Source: Cellvibrio mixtus subsp. mixtus J3-8 (GTDB lineage Bacteria; Pseudomonadota; Gammaproteobacteria; Pseudomonadales; Cellvibrionaceae). From it: 64,000 nucleotides of DNA. Below the pieces are notes generated by a model. That model had not been told where the DNA came from and made no database searches. It saw only the letters and a list, made by a program, of their open reading frames with translations. Numbering within the stretch: position 1 is the first letter of the stretch; every line of letters starts with the position of its first letter. Of the stretch, positions 45,977 to 55,541 are shown one piece after another. Location of the stretch: positions 284,604-348,603 of the forward strand of contig NZ_KN266208.1 in the NCBI RefSeq assembly GCF_000766945.1, given 5' to 3'. The position numbers and the translations under genes were made by a program.

Positions 45977-46813
45977 TTAGTCCCGTTGCCCGGCCTGTAG
46001 TTCAGTGTGCGATTCAGCGATCGGATTCGCCCTGGGTTTATTGAGATACCAAATCAACACCTGCGAAATGCCAAGGCCAATCCAGATAAAACCGATTGCA
46101 CCTATCTCTATGCCCACAGCAATAGTGAGGAACACAAGCCATCCCGTCCCCAGGCAAACATTGCGAATTCCCTTGGCAAGGTTGCCATGGTCATCCGCCA
46201 CTTTAGGCTCGTCGCCACGCAGTATTTCCACGGGAATATCGCGTCCGGCGGCCAGGAGTTTGTCGATGTTATTGTTCAATTCCTGCTGGCGGCGCGCCCT
46301 CGCTTTGTAACGCAAGGTCAGGTAGAAGCCGATCAGTATCAAGGGGGAACACAGGATCATAATCCCGGTGAACATGCCAAAAATTGAGATGAGTGCGATC
46401 ATGCCGGTAATTTCCTCTTCATCATCGTTGTGTTCCTTATTGTTACCACCAAACGCCTGGTTCAGGTTCTTTTCCAGGTCGCGCTGCCAGTTCTGCTGGT
46501 GATCCTGTACCCGCCGCTCAACGTCGCGTGCCCGCGCTTCCGCTTCGCGCACTTGCGCTTCGTTGTTGTGTATCCATTGTTCGTGTTCATCGCTATGGGG
46601 CGGAGGTGGCGCTGTTTCCGGGGCAACTGCATCAGGCGGCAATGGGGCAACCGGTACTTCTACGTTGAGTTGCACATCGACTGGAGAAGAAACATCAACC
46701 TGAACCGCAGTGCCCTCCAATTCAGCCGCCGTCGCGGGAAAATAGATCGCACTGGCAAGCGTTAGCCCAACGGCCAAACACACGCGGTGCGACAGGGTTG
46801 AAAATAAAGTCAT
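45977..46813 (-). CDS. DUF6249-type membrane protein with signal peptide
   Basis: 278 residues. A signal peptide ends at about 29 (ATAA), then a Pro/Val-rich stretch and a charged coiled-coil region (EAQVREAEARARDVERRVQDH). Three or four hydrophobic helices fill about 135-270, with a basic loop (YKARARRQQELNNNIDKLLAAG) between. The helices and RGDEPK..DLAKGI-like block look like DUF6249. It is the first gene of the sigma operon; it may sense envelope state, which is speculative. Confidence 0.72.
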   Translation of the reverse strand: MTLFSTLSHRVCLAVGLTLASAIYFPATAAELEGTAVQVDVSSPVDVQLNVEVPVAPLPPDAVAPETAPPPPHSDEHEQWIHNNEAQVREAEARARDVERRVQDHQQNWQRDLEKNLNQAFGGNNKEHNDDEEEITGMIALISIFGMFTGIMILCSPLILIGFYLTLRYKARARRQQELNNNIDKLLAAGRDIPVEILRGDEPKVADDHGNLAKGIRNVCLGTGWLVFLTIAVGIEIGAIGFIWIGLGISQVLIWYLNKPRANPIAESHTELQAGQRD

Positions 46814-46950
46814 GGGATAAGCCTCTCAGAAAAATCCGGGCAGGATTGCAAAGGTTTCAATCGAAATTGCCCCAACTCGCAAACTAGGACACAGTCTAGC
46901 GAGCCCCGGATTCAGATGAGAGGATTATTTTTAGCAGTGGCAAACGCCGG

Positions 46951-49305
46951 TCAATTGACCAGCTTTTGCCAGAAGTTTTTGATGGGATTGTTACCGGAGA
47001 TATTACAGTCAGCACTTTCTTGCGGGCGGGCATCATCGCGCAGCGGCAGCCAGATAGAACCTTCACAGGTTTCAGCACCCAACTTGCCCGTTGCGCTATC
47101 AATCCAATCGAAACTCACTCCCGGCGGCGGTTCTTGCTCCAGGCTGCGAGTAGGCAGTTGTTTCATAAAATCGGCCCAGACCTGCAAGGCACCGCCGGCA
47201 CCGCTCAGCGGCGTCTGGCTATTATCATCGCGCCCCAACCACACAACGGCCAGGTGTTCGCCACTAAAACCTGCGAACCAGCTATCGCGTTGATCATTGG
47301 TAGTCCCGGTTTTTCCGGCGAGGTCAATAGTGGACGAAATCTGGTTGTAGGCACTGTGCCCCGTCCCTTCACGCAAGGTACGTTGCATCGCATATTGCAA
47401 TTGAAATGTCGTTTCGGGAGCGAAACGCTGCTCCAATTCCAATGGATAACGCTTAAGCGGCTTGCCGTCGGCAGTGAGTACTTCGCGGATGCCATGCAAG
47501 GGGGTATAGACACCTTCAGCCGCGAGCGTGTGGTAAATTCCGGCCACTTCCAACGGCGACATCTCCACCGAACCCAATAGCATCGCCGGCAATTGCGGCA
47601 CATCGCCTTTAAAGCCCGCACGTTTTACCGTTTTGGCAACGGCATCCAAACCAATAGTCATGCCCAGGCGCGCGGTAGATTGGTTGTAGGAATAGGCAAG
47701 GCCTTTGTAGAAGGGAATATCGCCATGGTCTTTTTTATCAGCATTTTGCGGCGCCCACCATTTGCCTCCGGATTTATAACTCACCGGAGCATCGCTAATG
47801 ATGGTGCCGAGATTATATTTCTGCGGACTTTCCAACGCCGTTAAATACACGAACGGTTTCATCAAGGAACCGATCTGGCGCTTTGCATCCAGTGCACGAT
47901 TCAAACCGGCAAAGCGCGGATTGGTGTCGCCAACCAGAGCGAGGATTTCACCACCGCCCACAGAGGTAACCACCATCCCGCCTTGCACATCTTTGGTTTT
48001 ATATTGCTTCTCCAATTGCATCGTGCGCAATTTCAGCGAGCTTTCGGCTTGCCGCTGCACCATCGGCGATAGCGTGGTAAAAATGCGCAAACCTTCACTG
48101 CGTAAATCGTCTTCTTTGTAATCCTGTTTGAGCTGGCGTTTTATCAAATCCATAAATGCGGGATAGGTTGTCGAGCTTGCCTCACTCGGCGCAACAACCC
48201 CCAGCGGTGCCGCCTGGCTGATTTTTAATTGTTGATCGCTGATCAAACCTTCCTGATGCATCACCCCCAGTACTACATTCCTGCGTTCCTTTGCACGCTC
48301 GGGATTTTTCCAGGGATTGTAATAAGATGCGCCCTTCACCAGACCAATTAACAAGGCGAGATCGTGAGGCTTTAGTTCTTGCAGCGGTTGACGGAAATAA
48401 TGCTGCGATGCCAGGGCAAAACCGTGGATTGCACGCGGCCCACTTTGGCCGAGGAAAATTTCATTGATGTAGGTTTCCAGGATTTCCGCTTTGCTGTAAT
48501 GCACTTCCAGCAGCACCGCCATAATCGCTTCGGGAATTTTGCGACGCAGCAAACTTTGCTCATTGGTGAGATAAAAATTTTTCACCAGCTGTTGGGTAAT
48601 CGTGCTGCCGCCCTGCACTACATCGCCGTGGGTCACGTTCACCCAGGCCGCGCGAATAATGGCGAGTGGTGATACTCCGTGGTGCTCCAGAAAATGTTTA
48701 TCTTCCACCGCCAGTAAGGTTTCGCCTAACAGCGGGGGCAAATCTGCCAGGCGCACCAGCAGGCGATCTTCTTTATCGGCGGGATAAAACCCACCGATTT
48801 CTTCCGGCTCAAGACGCACTAACGGTAAATCGGCGCCGGCCAAATCAATCAACCCTTGCACCGAGCCATTGGAAACACGCAGCATAAATGTACGTGCCGG
48901 TTCGGTTTTATCCCAAAAGGCAAAACCGCGACTGTGAATGTGATAAGTCACTTCGCTGGATGTACCACTTACTTTTTTCACGACATGACCGGGAGATTTG
49001 GTATCCCCCTCAAAGCGATAGCCCAGCGCGCGCAACTCTTGTTCAAATAGTGCCGGGGTTAACGACAAGCCTTGGTACAACTCTAATGGCCGCGCATATA
49101 CTCGCGCCGGCAATGCCCATTTTTTACCCTCAAATTTTTCGCGCACGACCGAGTTCAGGTAGAGCGTCCAGATTCCCAGCAAGGTAATGATCAATAACAT
49201 CCCATAGAGAATCCAGATACGCGCTAACGCCCAACCGCGACGAGGTACTGCTGAAGAAGGGCTTGAAGGTTTAGCGCGGCGGGTAGTAGAACGGCGTTTG
49301 GTCAT
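46951..49305 (-). CDS. mrcB: Bifunctional penicillin-binding protein 1b
   Basis: 784 residues, class A PBP. A cytoplasmic basic tail and one membrane helix (about 28-50) are followed by a UB2H-like domain (about 60-160), the site for the lipoprotein activator LpoB. The GT51 domain has catalytic E201 in EDKHFLEHHG and GGSTITQQLVKNF. The transpeptidase has SLMK in RQIGSLMKPF, SxN near YSYNQSTARL, and KTG in AGKTGTTNDQRDSW. It polymerises and cross-links peptidoglycan in the periplasm. It is monocistronic. Confidence 0.95.
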   Translation of the reverse strand: MTKRRSTTRRAKPSSPSSAVPRRGWALARIWILYGMLLIITLLGIWTLYLNSVVREKFEGKKWALPARVYARPLELYQGLSLTPALFEQELRALGYRFEGDTKSPGHVVKKVSGTSSEVTYHIHSRGFAFWDKTEPARTFMLRVSNGSVQGLIDLAGADLPLVRLEPEEIGGFYPADKEDRLLVRLADLPPLLGETLLAVEDKHFLEHHGVSPLAIIRAAWVNVTHGDVVQGGSTITQQLVKNFYLTNEQSLLRRKIPEAIMAVLLEVHYSKAEILETYINEIFLGQSGPRAIHGFALASQHYFRQPLQELKPHDLALLIGLVKGASYYNPWKNPERAKERRNVVLGVMHQEGLISDQQLKISQAAPLGVVAPSEASSTTYPAFMDLIKRQLKQDYKEDDLRSEGLRIFTTLSPMVQRQAESSLKLRTMQLEKQYKTKDVQGGMVVTSVGGGEILALVGDTNPRFAGLNRALDAKRQIGSLMKPFVYLTALESPQKYNLGTIISDAPVSYKSGGKWWAPQNADKKDHGDIPFYKGLAYSYNQSTARLGMTIGLDAVAKTVKRAGFKGDVPQLPAMLLGSVEMSPLEVAGIYHTLAAEGVYTPLHGIREVLTADGKPLKRYPLELEQRFAPETTFQLQYAMQRTLREGTGHSAYNQISSTIDLAGKTGTTNDQRDSWFAGFSGEHLAVVWLGRDDNSQTPLSGAGGALQVWADFMKQLPTRSLEQEPPPGVSFDWIDSATGKLGAETCEGSIWLPLRDDARPQESADCNISGNNPIKNFWQKLVN

Positions 49306-49510
49306 GGGTACATCAGTTCCATTTCGATAAACAATAATTGCAATGAAAGTAGTGCATCGTGTGTAGTTTCAAAACTGTCAGGACCTGGATACGCGACAAC
49401 ATCACAGCGAGCTCTGAAGCAACAAAGGATCCTTCATTTCATCCGGCTAAATTAGCGCGCCAGTTTACTGATGAGAATGTGCGATTGCGAGCATCAATCT
49501 GTACTAAAGC

Positions 49511-49539
49511 TTTAACCACTCCGGTGAATTTTGCATAAT
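49511..49539 (+). promoter_or_regulatory. Candidate promoter for the adenosine kinase gene
   Basis: TTTAAC (49511-49516) and CATAAT (49534-49539) are 17 bases apart. A start of transcription near 49546 excludes the upstream ATG at 49538 and supports translation from 49592. Confidence 0.45.
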
Positions 49540-49591
49540 GCCGCGCAAATCACAGTCACATTTTTTTCTTCCCATCAAAGGCAGCCCATTC

Positions 49592-50593
49592 ATGAGCAAG
49601 CACTACCATATTTACGGCATAGGCGCCGCACTGGTCGATACTGAAATCACCCTCACCGACGCCGACCTCACCACCATGGCAGTGGCCAAAGGGGTAATGA
49701 CACTGGTGGACGAAGCACGCCAGCACCAGCTCATTGACTATTTGAAAAATCATTTAGTTGCATCTCATAAAGCCAGCGGTGGTTCAGCGGCTAACAGCAT
49801 CATCGCCGCCAGTTATTTTGGTTCCCGCAATTTCTATTCTTGCAAAGTAGCCAACGACGAAAACGGCCAATTTTATCTGGATGATATTAAAGCAGCCGGC
49901 GTAACCACACCGTCGCATCTAGTTCCACCCGCAGGAATCACCGGCAAATGCCTGGTCATGATCACCCCCGACGCTGAACGCACCATGAATACTTTTTTGG
50001 GAATCAGCGAAACACTTTCAGTCAGCGAACTGGATATCAACGCAATAGCACAATCCCATTACGTTTATATTGAAGGCTACCTGGTGACCTCACCAACTGG
50101 CCGCGCCGCCGCCATTGAATTGCGCAAGCAAGCTGAAGCCAACAACACACGCACAGCCCTTAGCTTATCTGACCCGGCCATGGTGCAATTTTTTCGCGAT
50201 GGTTTAATAGAAATGATTGGCAACGGAGTGGATCTGATTTTCTGTAACAAAGATGAAGCCATTGGTTTTACCCAAACCCAAAACATCGAAGAAGCCAGTG
50301 AAGCACTGAAAAAATATTGCAAACAATTTGCGATCACCTGCGGTGGTGACGGCGCACTGGTATTTGATGGTAAAGAATTAATCCAGGTTGCAGGCACACC
50401 AACAAAAGCGGTTGATACCAACGGTGCGGGCGATATGTTCGCCGGAGCATTTTTACATGCCATCAATCACGGCAAAAATTTTAAAACTGCTGCTGAGTTC
50501 GCCAACAAAGCTGCCGCAAAAGTGGTTGCGCAATTTGGCCCGCGTTTAAAAGCGGAACAGCATGAAGAATTGAAACAAGGTTTTTTCAACTAA
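49592..50593 (+). CDS. PfkB-family kinase, probable adenosine kinase
   Basis: 333 residues from the ATG at 49592 (MSKHYHIYGIGAALVDTE). The ribokinase-type fold shows KASGGSAANSIIAA near the N-terminus and NTNGAGDMFAGAFLHA with the catalytic Asp (in GAGD) at the C-terminus. Members of this subgroup in Gammaproteobacteria are annotated adenosine kinase; they phosphorylate nucleosides to salvage purines. Ribokinase or fructokinase specificity cannot be excluded by motif alone. A VOC protein follows 59 bases later. Confidence 0.82.
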   Translation: MSKHYHIYGIGAALVDTEITLTDADLTTMAVAKGVMTLVDEARQHQLIDYLKNHLVASHKASGGSAANSIIAASYFGSRNFYSCKVANDENGQFYLDDIKAAGVTTPSHLVPPAGITGKCLVMITPDAERTMNTFLGISETLSVSELDINAIAQSHYVYIEGYLVTSPTGRAAAIELRKQAEANNTRTALSLSDPAMVQFFRDGLIEMIGNGVDLIFCNKDEAIGFTQTQNIEEASEALKKYCKQFAITCGGDGALVFDGKELIQVAGTPTKAVDTNGAGDMFAGAFLHAINHGKNFKTAAEFANKAAAKVVAQFGPRLKAEQHEELKQGFFN

Positions 50594-50652
50594 TTTCAAT
50601 GTACGTTAGTCAGCGGATGGGATTCTCCCATCTGCTGCGGATTAAAAGAATC

Positions 50653-51051
50653 ATGATTCCACTCAATACGATTATCCGTATCGCTCGCCCCACCGATAAC
50701 CTCGAAAAAATTGCACGCATGTATATTGATGGGCTTGGCTTCCAGGAGTTGGCGGCTTTTAACGATCACCAGGGATTCGATGGTGTAATCATCGGCCATC
50801 CCCAACAAAGTTATCACTTGGAATTTACCCATCACCGCGGAACCACTGTTGGCAAAGCGCCTACGCAAGATAATTTATTGGTGTTTTATATTACCGATAA
50901 AAATGCGTGGGAAAAATCTTGCGCACAAATGACTGCCGCCGGTTTTACTCCGGTGAAATCTTATAACGCGTATTGGGATATCGAAGGAAACACCTTTGAA
51001 GATCCGGATGGATACCGCGTGGTTCTGCAATGCCGGAATTGGCCATTGTAA
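50653..51051 (+). CDS. VOC (glyoxalase/bleomycin-resistance superfamily) protein
   Basis: 132 residues if started at ATG 50653 (MIPLNTIIRIARPTDNLEKIARMY); an in-frame ATG at 50599 is also open but has no clear ribosome site. Two beta-alpha-beta-beta-beta halves are present: NTIIRIARPTDNLEKIARMYIDGLGFQEL and NLLVFYITD...DPDGYRVVLQCRNW. The pattern resembles the YycE-like group. The metal-binding residues cannot be assigned with confidence. It may be a small detoxification enzyme; substrate unknown. Confidence 0.78.
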   Translation: MIPLNTIIRIARPTDNLEKIARMYIDGLGFQELAAFNDHQGFDGVIIGHPQQSYHLEFTHHRGTTVGKAPTQDNLLVFYITDKNAWEKSCAQMTAAGFTPVKSYNAYWDIEGNTFEDPDGYRVVLQCRNWPL

Positions 51052-51227
51052 GTTCAATAATTATCCGGCCACTGCGTATCATCAGTATGCGAACAATGAA
51101 TCAGAACAACTGCAAAGGATCTGGAATATAGGACTTTAAAAGAACGGCGCAAGTGTTGAGCCTCCATTACTTTCGAGCATAACCAACAACAAATATCAAC
51201 TTATATTATTTAAGAATACACACCTCT

Positions 51228-51246
51228 TGCTAATGATAATCAGTTC
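51228..51246 (+). promoter_or_regulatory. Probable Fur box
   Basis: The TAATGATAATCA core (51231-51242) matches the centre of the Fur consensus (GATAATGATAATCATTATC); the right half degenerates. It lies 60-70 bases upstream of a siderophore-receptor start, in line with iron repression. Confidence 0.6.
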
Positions 51247-51300
51247 TGTTTGCGGTAAAGTGCGTCATCTTTTAGTCTTGCCCACCATTTGGAGTGCCCC

Positions 51301-53469
51301 GTGAAGTTCAAACTCTTACCCATTTCTACTGCAATACTGCTGAGTATCAATCCACAACTGGTGTTGGCCCAGAGCGATGCTGATGCCAGGAAGAGCCCAA
51401 AAGTTGAAGAAGTTGTGGTTACCGGCAAGTACGCCGTTGAACAGACCAAAACTATCGACACTGCAACCGGCCTTGGGCTGACCATTGCAGAAACCCCGCA
51501 ATCAGTATCTGTACTGACCTTTGAGCGTATGCAGGATCAGAACATCACCAGCATTCTGGATGCTGTGAACAGCGCTGTAGGTGTGACTTCCGAAGAAACA
51601 GACAATGTGCGTAACGGCTTTTATTCGCGCGGCTTTGCCATCGACAGCTATCAAATCGATGGTGTACCGACTTCCTGGAGCCTGGGAGGGGACTCAGGTG
51701 AAACCGTTGCGGATACCGTAATCTATGACCGTATTGAATTTGTGCGCGGTGCAACTGGTTTAATGACCGCTGTAGGTGATCCTTCTGCATCTATCAACCT
51801 GGTGCGCAAGCACGCGAACAGCAAGGATTTGACCGGTTTCGTAGATCTCTCTGTTGGCAGCTGGCAGAAAAAGGCCGTGGCCGCCGATGTGGGTACTGGC
51901 TTGAATGAAAGCGGTAGTGTTCGCGGCCGTGTTGTTGGCCGCGTTTTACAAGGCGAATCGTTCGTTGATTATTACGAAGACGACAAAAGCACATTCTACG
52001 GCGTACTCGAAGCTGACTTGACCGATGCCACTCTGGTACGTGTGGGCGCCAGCTACCAAAATAATGACCCGAAAGCGACTGTGTGGGGTGTTTTACCGGG
52101 CTTCTTCTCCGATGGCACCCGACCTGATTGGGATGTATCCAAAACCACCTCCAGAGATTGGAACCGTTGGGAATCAACCAACACCAATTTCTTCGCCAGC
52201 ATCAACCACACGTTTGGCAATGGTTGGGAATTGCTCGCTAACTACAACAAATTGCACTACGAAACAGAAGCACGGTTGCTGTACGTGTATGGCTCACTGA
52301 ATAAAACAACCGGTGCCGGCCTGAATGCACAACGTTACCGCAGTGACGGCGAATCCAAACAAGACAGTTTTGATATCCAGCTGAAAGGGGATTTCAACCT
52401 GTTTAACCAAACCCACGAATTTGTGGCAGGTGCCCTGCGCGCTGATCAGTCCGCCGAAACCTTTACCCAATTGCCATTGGGCGGCGATATGAGCGGCGAT
52501 TACGACCGTGTTTCCGTGGATAACTTCTATGACTGGGACAACCTCGATTTGGATGAACCAGAATGGTCAGATGTGCGCACCCAATCGCAAGATATTGAAA
52601 CTGAACAGCGCGGTTATTACGCGGCAACCCGTCTTTCTGCCACCGACAAACTCAAGTTTATCCTGGGTGGACGTATTGCAACTTGGGAGCGCACCGGTTT
52701 TGATTGGAGCGGTATCGTAAATTACGGGAATGATAATGAATTTATCCCTTATGCGGGCGCACTCTATGACCTGACTGATGCCCACCGCATCTACGCCAGC
52801 TACACCGAAATCTTCAAGCCGCAAAACTATCGTGATGCCAACGGTGATTTCATTGATCCACTGATAGGTGAAAGTGCAGAAATCGGTTTAAAGAGTCGCT
52901 TCCTGGATGACCGACTGCAAACCACTATTGCTTACTTTGACATCCAGCAAGACAACCTGGCACAACGCGACACCACTTATGTAGGTACACCTGAGCAAAT
53001 GTATGCCTACATTGGTGCTGAAGGTGCGCAGAGTAAAGGTTTTGAAATTGAAGTGGTTGGTCAACCAATCGACGGCTGGAACATCAGTGCCGGTTACGCA
53101 CAATTCACCATCGAAGATGCACAAGGCAACGACCTTAACACCGATAACGCAACAAAATCACTCAAGCTGTTTACCTCTTACCAATTTGGTGGCGCGCTTG
53201 AAAAGTTGCTGCTGGGCGGTGGTGTGAACTGGCAAAACGAGACCTACTCCAAAGGTATTACCCCCGCAAACCAGCCCGGCAGACTCACTCAGGATGCTTA
53301 CGCATTGGTTAGCCTGATGGCTCGCTACTCCTTCACCGATGAATTGAGCGCTCAATTCAACGCCGCTAACATAACGGATGAAAAATACTACTCACAAGTG
53401 GGATATTTCAGTTCATACCGCTATGGCACACCGCGCAACTATACCCTCAGTTTGAACTACAAGTTCTAA
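51301..53469 (+). CDS. TonB-dependent siderophore receptor
   Basis: 722 residues starting at GTG 51301, which has GGAG six bases upstream. Signal peptide to about residue 25 (LVLAQ). The plug domain follows (TATGLGLTIAETPQSVSVLTFERMQDQ, then YSRGFAIDSYQIDGVPTSW and IEFVRGATGLMTAVGDPSASINLVRK), and then a 22-strand barrel ending in YTLSLNYKF with a terminal Phe. The sequence family is FpvA/FhuE-like (TIGR01783) without an N-terminal STN domain. No siderophore biosynthesis genes are in the window, so it likely takes up a foreign or separately encoded siderophore. A Fur-like site precedes it. Confidence 0.95.
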   Translation: MKFKLLPISTAILLSINPQLVLAQSDADARKSPKVEEVVVTGKYAVEQTKTIDTATGLGLTIAETPQSVSVLTFERMQDQNITSILDAVNSAVGVTSEETDNVRNGFYSRGFAIDSYQIDGVPTSWSLGGDSGETVADTVIYDRIEFVRGATGLMTAVGDPSASINLVRKHANSKDLTGFVDLSVGSWQKKAVAADVGTGLNESGSVRGRVVGRVLQGESFVDYYEDDKSTFYGVLEADLTDATLVRVGASYQNNDPKATVWGVLPGFFSDGTRPDWDVSKTTSRDWNRWESTNTNFFASINHTFGNGWELLANYNKLHYETEARLLYVYGSLNKTTGAGLNAQRYRSDGESKQDSFDIQLKGDFNLFNQTHEFVAGALRADQSAETFTQLPLGGDMSGDYDRVSVDNFYDWDNLDLDEPEWSDVRTQSQDIETEQRGYYAATRLSATDKLKFILGGRIATWERTGFDWSGIVNYGNDNEFIPYAGALYDLTDAHRIYASYTEIFKPQNYRDANGDFIDPLIGESAEIGLKSRFLDDRLQTTIAYFDIQQDNLAQRDTTYVGTPEQMYAYIGAEGAQSKGFEIEVVGQPIDGWNISAGYAQFTIEDAQGNDLNTDNATKSLKLFTSYQFGGALEKLLLGGGVNWQNETYSKGITPANQPGRLTQDAYALVSLMARYSFTDELSAQFNAANITDEKYYSQVGYFSSYRYGTPRNYTLSLNYKF

Positions 53470-53480
53470 TCTCATACACC

Positions 53481-53503
53481 GCAGGCCATTGCAAATGGCC
53501 TGC
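53481..53503 (+). terminator. GC-rich hairpin after the TonB receptor
   Basis: GCAGGCCATT / AATGGCCTGC perfect 10-base stem with a 3-base loop, 12 bases after the stop. There is no T-run; termination may be inefficient or rho-dependent. Confidence 0.5.
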
Positions 53504-53588
53504 GGGTGTTCGCCCAATCTAAAATTTCACAAAATTTCTATTCACCTATTGCATTGCAAAATGGGTTAGATGTTCATAACACGTATCA

Positions 53589-54287
53589 TCAATTACCAAA
53601 AGACAACGATGCCATCAGCCAGCGACCGTCCAAAAATAACCAATCAAACCACAACAACTGATGGGCAATAACGATTAACCAAAACACCATCTGAAAAGAT
53701 AATTTTTTGGTTTTATGGCGAAACTGTTGTTGCGCGATAAATGCGCCCGGCCAACCACCAATCAATGACCAAAATTGTAAATTGGCTTCAGTGATGCGCC
53801 ATTCATTGCGTTTAGCACGGCGCTTGTCATCCCAATAAAAATAATACGCGAGCAAACTGGTGATCAAATAAATGGGAAAAATCCATAAGGAGCCATATTG
53901 GATGGTCACGTTGAGCGCACCCGCGAATGGCAAAACCAATAACATGACCAATTTCACCCACGGGATCTCATGCTCAAAAAGTCGATAATTTTTGCCTGAC
54001 GCCCGCTTTTTGATTGCGTGATTATGTTCCTCTTTATTGCCAACACGAGGCTTGACTCTAATACGCGGGTTATCAAGCGTAAGATTAGTGCTGCGCACAT
54101 GGGTGGCAATTGTTCGCCCCTGTTTGTCAGTACCCAATTGAAAAAATACAGAGTCACCCTGTATTGGTCGATGCAATCCCCGTACTGCCGAGATATGGAA
54201 AAACACTTTTTTACCGGGTGAAATAGAAATAAATCCAAACCCTTTTTGATCATCCCAACTGTCGATAACGCCGGATTGTTCTGACAT
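53589..54287 (-). CDS. Cold-shock domain / DUF1294 membrane protein
   Basis: 232 residues. A cold-shock domain is at 1-68 with RNP-type motif QKGFGFISI and VFFHIS. A basic linker (VRVKPRVGNKEEHNHAIKK-like) follows, then two or three membrane helices and the DUF1294 block (WSLIGGWPGAFIAQQQFRHKTKKLSFQMVFW). This fusion is widespread in proteobacteria, function unknown. It lies 17 bases after the DUF4405-like gene on the same strand, so the two are probably cotranscribed. Confidence 0.9.
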   Translation of the reverse strand: MSEQSGVIDSWDDQKGFGFISISPGKKVFFHISAVRGLHRPIQGDSVFFQLGTDKQGRTIATHVRSTNLTLDNPRIRVKPRVGNKEEHNHAIKKRASGKNYRLFEHEIPWVKLVMLLVLPFAGALNVTIQYGSLWIFPIYLITSLLAYYFYWDDKRRAKRNEWRITEANLQFWSLIGGWPGAFIAQQQFRHKTKKLSFQMVFWLIVIAHQLLWFDWLFLDGRWLMASLSFGN

Positions 54288-54304
54288 TACTTGCCTCTGG
54301 TTTA

Positions 54305-55441
54305 CTATTTTTGCGCATCATAAAACTCCACAAGGATTCTATCCACCAATTGCGTGGCGGTTGTGAGATTGCTGGTATCCGGATTGATCTCGCCATCTTT
54401 CCCCGAGTGATGCCCTTGCCCTGCAAGCTTCAATAAATAAATCGGTTGCTTATCGTTGCGATCCACCACCGCTTCGTAAATAACCGATGGTTGCGCCGAA
54501 TAACCATCGCCGGAATACACTTCATCATCCGGAAAGCGATCACTGGAATAGTAGGTATTGAAATCAAATGATTGGTTAATTTCAAAACGAATCCGGAATT
54601 TTTCCGGCAGCGCCGTAAGGGATTTTGTTGTTAACTGGAAATTCTCACGCATGGTTGCACCGGAATAAGCATCCAATATGGGTGTAGATACTTCCGGCAC
54701 CATCGCGCCATCGGCAGATTTTAAACCTAGCGCATGCAAAAAGACGGGTAAAGATTCAGGGCGCTTGCGTTCGTTTTTACTGGCGGTGTCCCATTGGTAC
54801 TCAAAGATTTCTCCCGCATCCATATCAGCAGCCAGAGGATTATCGATAAATACTTGCTGTGGTTTTTTTCGGGTGACTTTATTAGCAAAATTATTATGGG
54901 CTAATTTTCCGGTCACATATAACGGCTGGATAAACTTCCCATCCAAGGTTTCCAACCATATCGCATATTGTGGCCACATAAAAAACGGCCCTTTGCGGAA
55001 TTCAATCGTAAATGTTTCTCCCGTTGCGATAGCCGGTTGAACTCGCCGGATCTGGTAAGTTTGCTGCTCATCCACACCATTTGCCGTTGCTGCACGTAGC
55101 GTTTGCCCCCAACGATAGAACTGCATGAAAGGAACCGTCTGGTAATAAACCAGAATCAGCAAAACCACAAACACACCGGCACTACCCAAAGGCGCAATAT
55201 TGATTTTTGCTGTACCCGTATTTCGAAGATAATTTTTTAGCGGTTTAAGATTATTTTTGATATGCCATAACAATAACAGCAGCAACCAAAAACCGAAGAT
55301 GGTATGTAGCAATGCCACCAATTCCCGATGAGGCTTCAGGAACATCAGCAATGAGGTAATGAAAAGAATCGTGAAGCCGAGAAAAATAGAAAGGCTAATA
55401 AAACTGCGCCAGCGAATTTGATTGGAAGTCATAGTGTTCAC
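54305..55441 (-). CDS. Membrane protein with DUF4405-like helices and DUF2271-like C-terminus
   Basis: 378 residues. Three hydrophobic helices lie at about 13-33, 41-61 and 87-105; the second carries HTIFGFWLLLLLLWH with two histidines spaced for heme ligation, as in cytochrome b561-like DUF4405 domains. The periplasmic 270 residues contain PQYAIWLETLDGKF and DAYSGATMRENF, similar to the DUF2271 pattern found beside PepSY/flavin systems. Family assignment is tentative. Possible function: membrane electron transfer to an extracytoplasmic partner. Next gene is the CSD/DUF1294 protein; a CadC-like regulator lies upstream. Confidence 0.6.
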   Translation of the reverse strand: MNTMTSNQIRWRSFISLSIFLGFTILFITSLLMFLKPHRELVALLHTIFGFWLLLLLLWHIKNNLKPLKNYLRNTGTAKINIAPLGSAGVFVVLLILVYYQTVPFMQFYRWGQTLRAATANGVDEQQTYQIRRVQPAIATGETFTIEFRKGPFFMWPQYAIWLETLDGKFIQPLYVTGKLAHNNFANKVTRKKPQQVFIDNPLAADMDAGEIFEYQWDTASKNERKRPESLPVFLHALGLKSADGAMVPEVSTPILDAYSGATMRENFQLTTKSLTALPEKFRIRFEINQSFDFNTYYSSDRFPDDEVYSGDGYSAQPSVIYEAVVDRNDKQPIYLLKLAGQGHHSGKDGEINPDTSNLTTATQLVDRILVEFYDAQK

Positions 55442-55504
55442 CCGTTAAATAATATCGGGTTACTTCGCCAGCAAAGCGGAGGGCAAACCAGTTAAATTTT
55501 ATAA

Positions 55505-55532
55505 AAATTTATGAAAAGCACTGCTTTTCATA
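55505..55532 (-). terminator. Terminator of the CadC-like regulator gene
   Basis: Palindrome TATGAAAAGC ACT GCTTTTCATA (55510-55532). On the minus strand it is followed by AATTTTTATAAAATTT. It starts about 10 bases after the stop at 55542. Confidence 0.75.
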
Positions 55533-55541
55533 GCAAATTGT

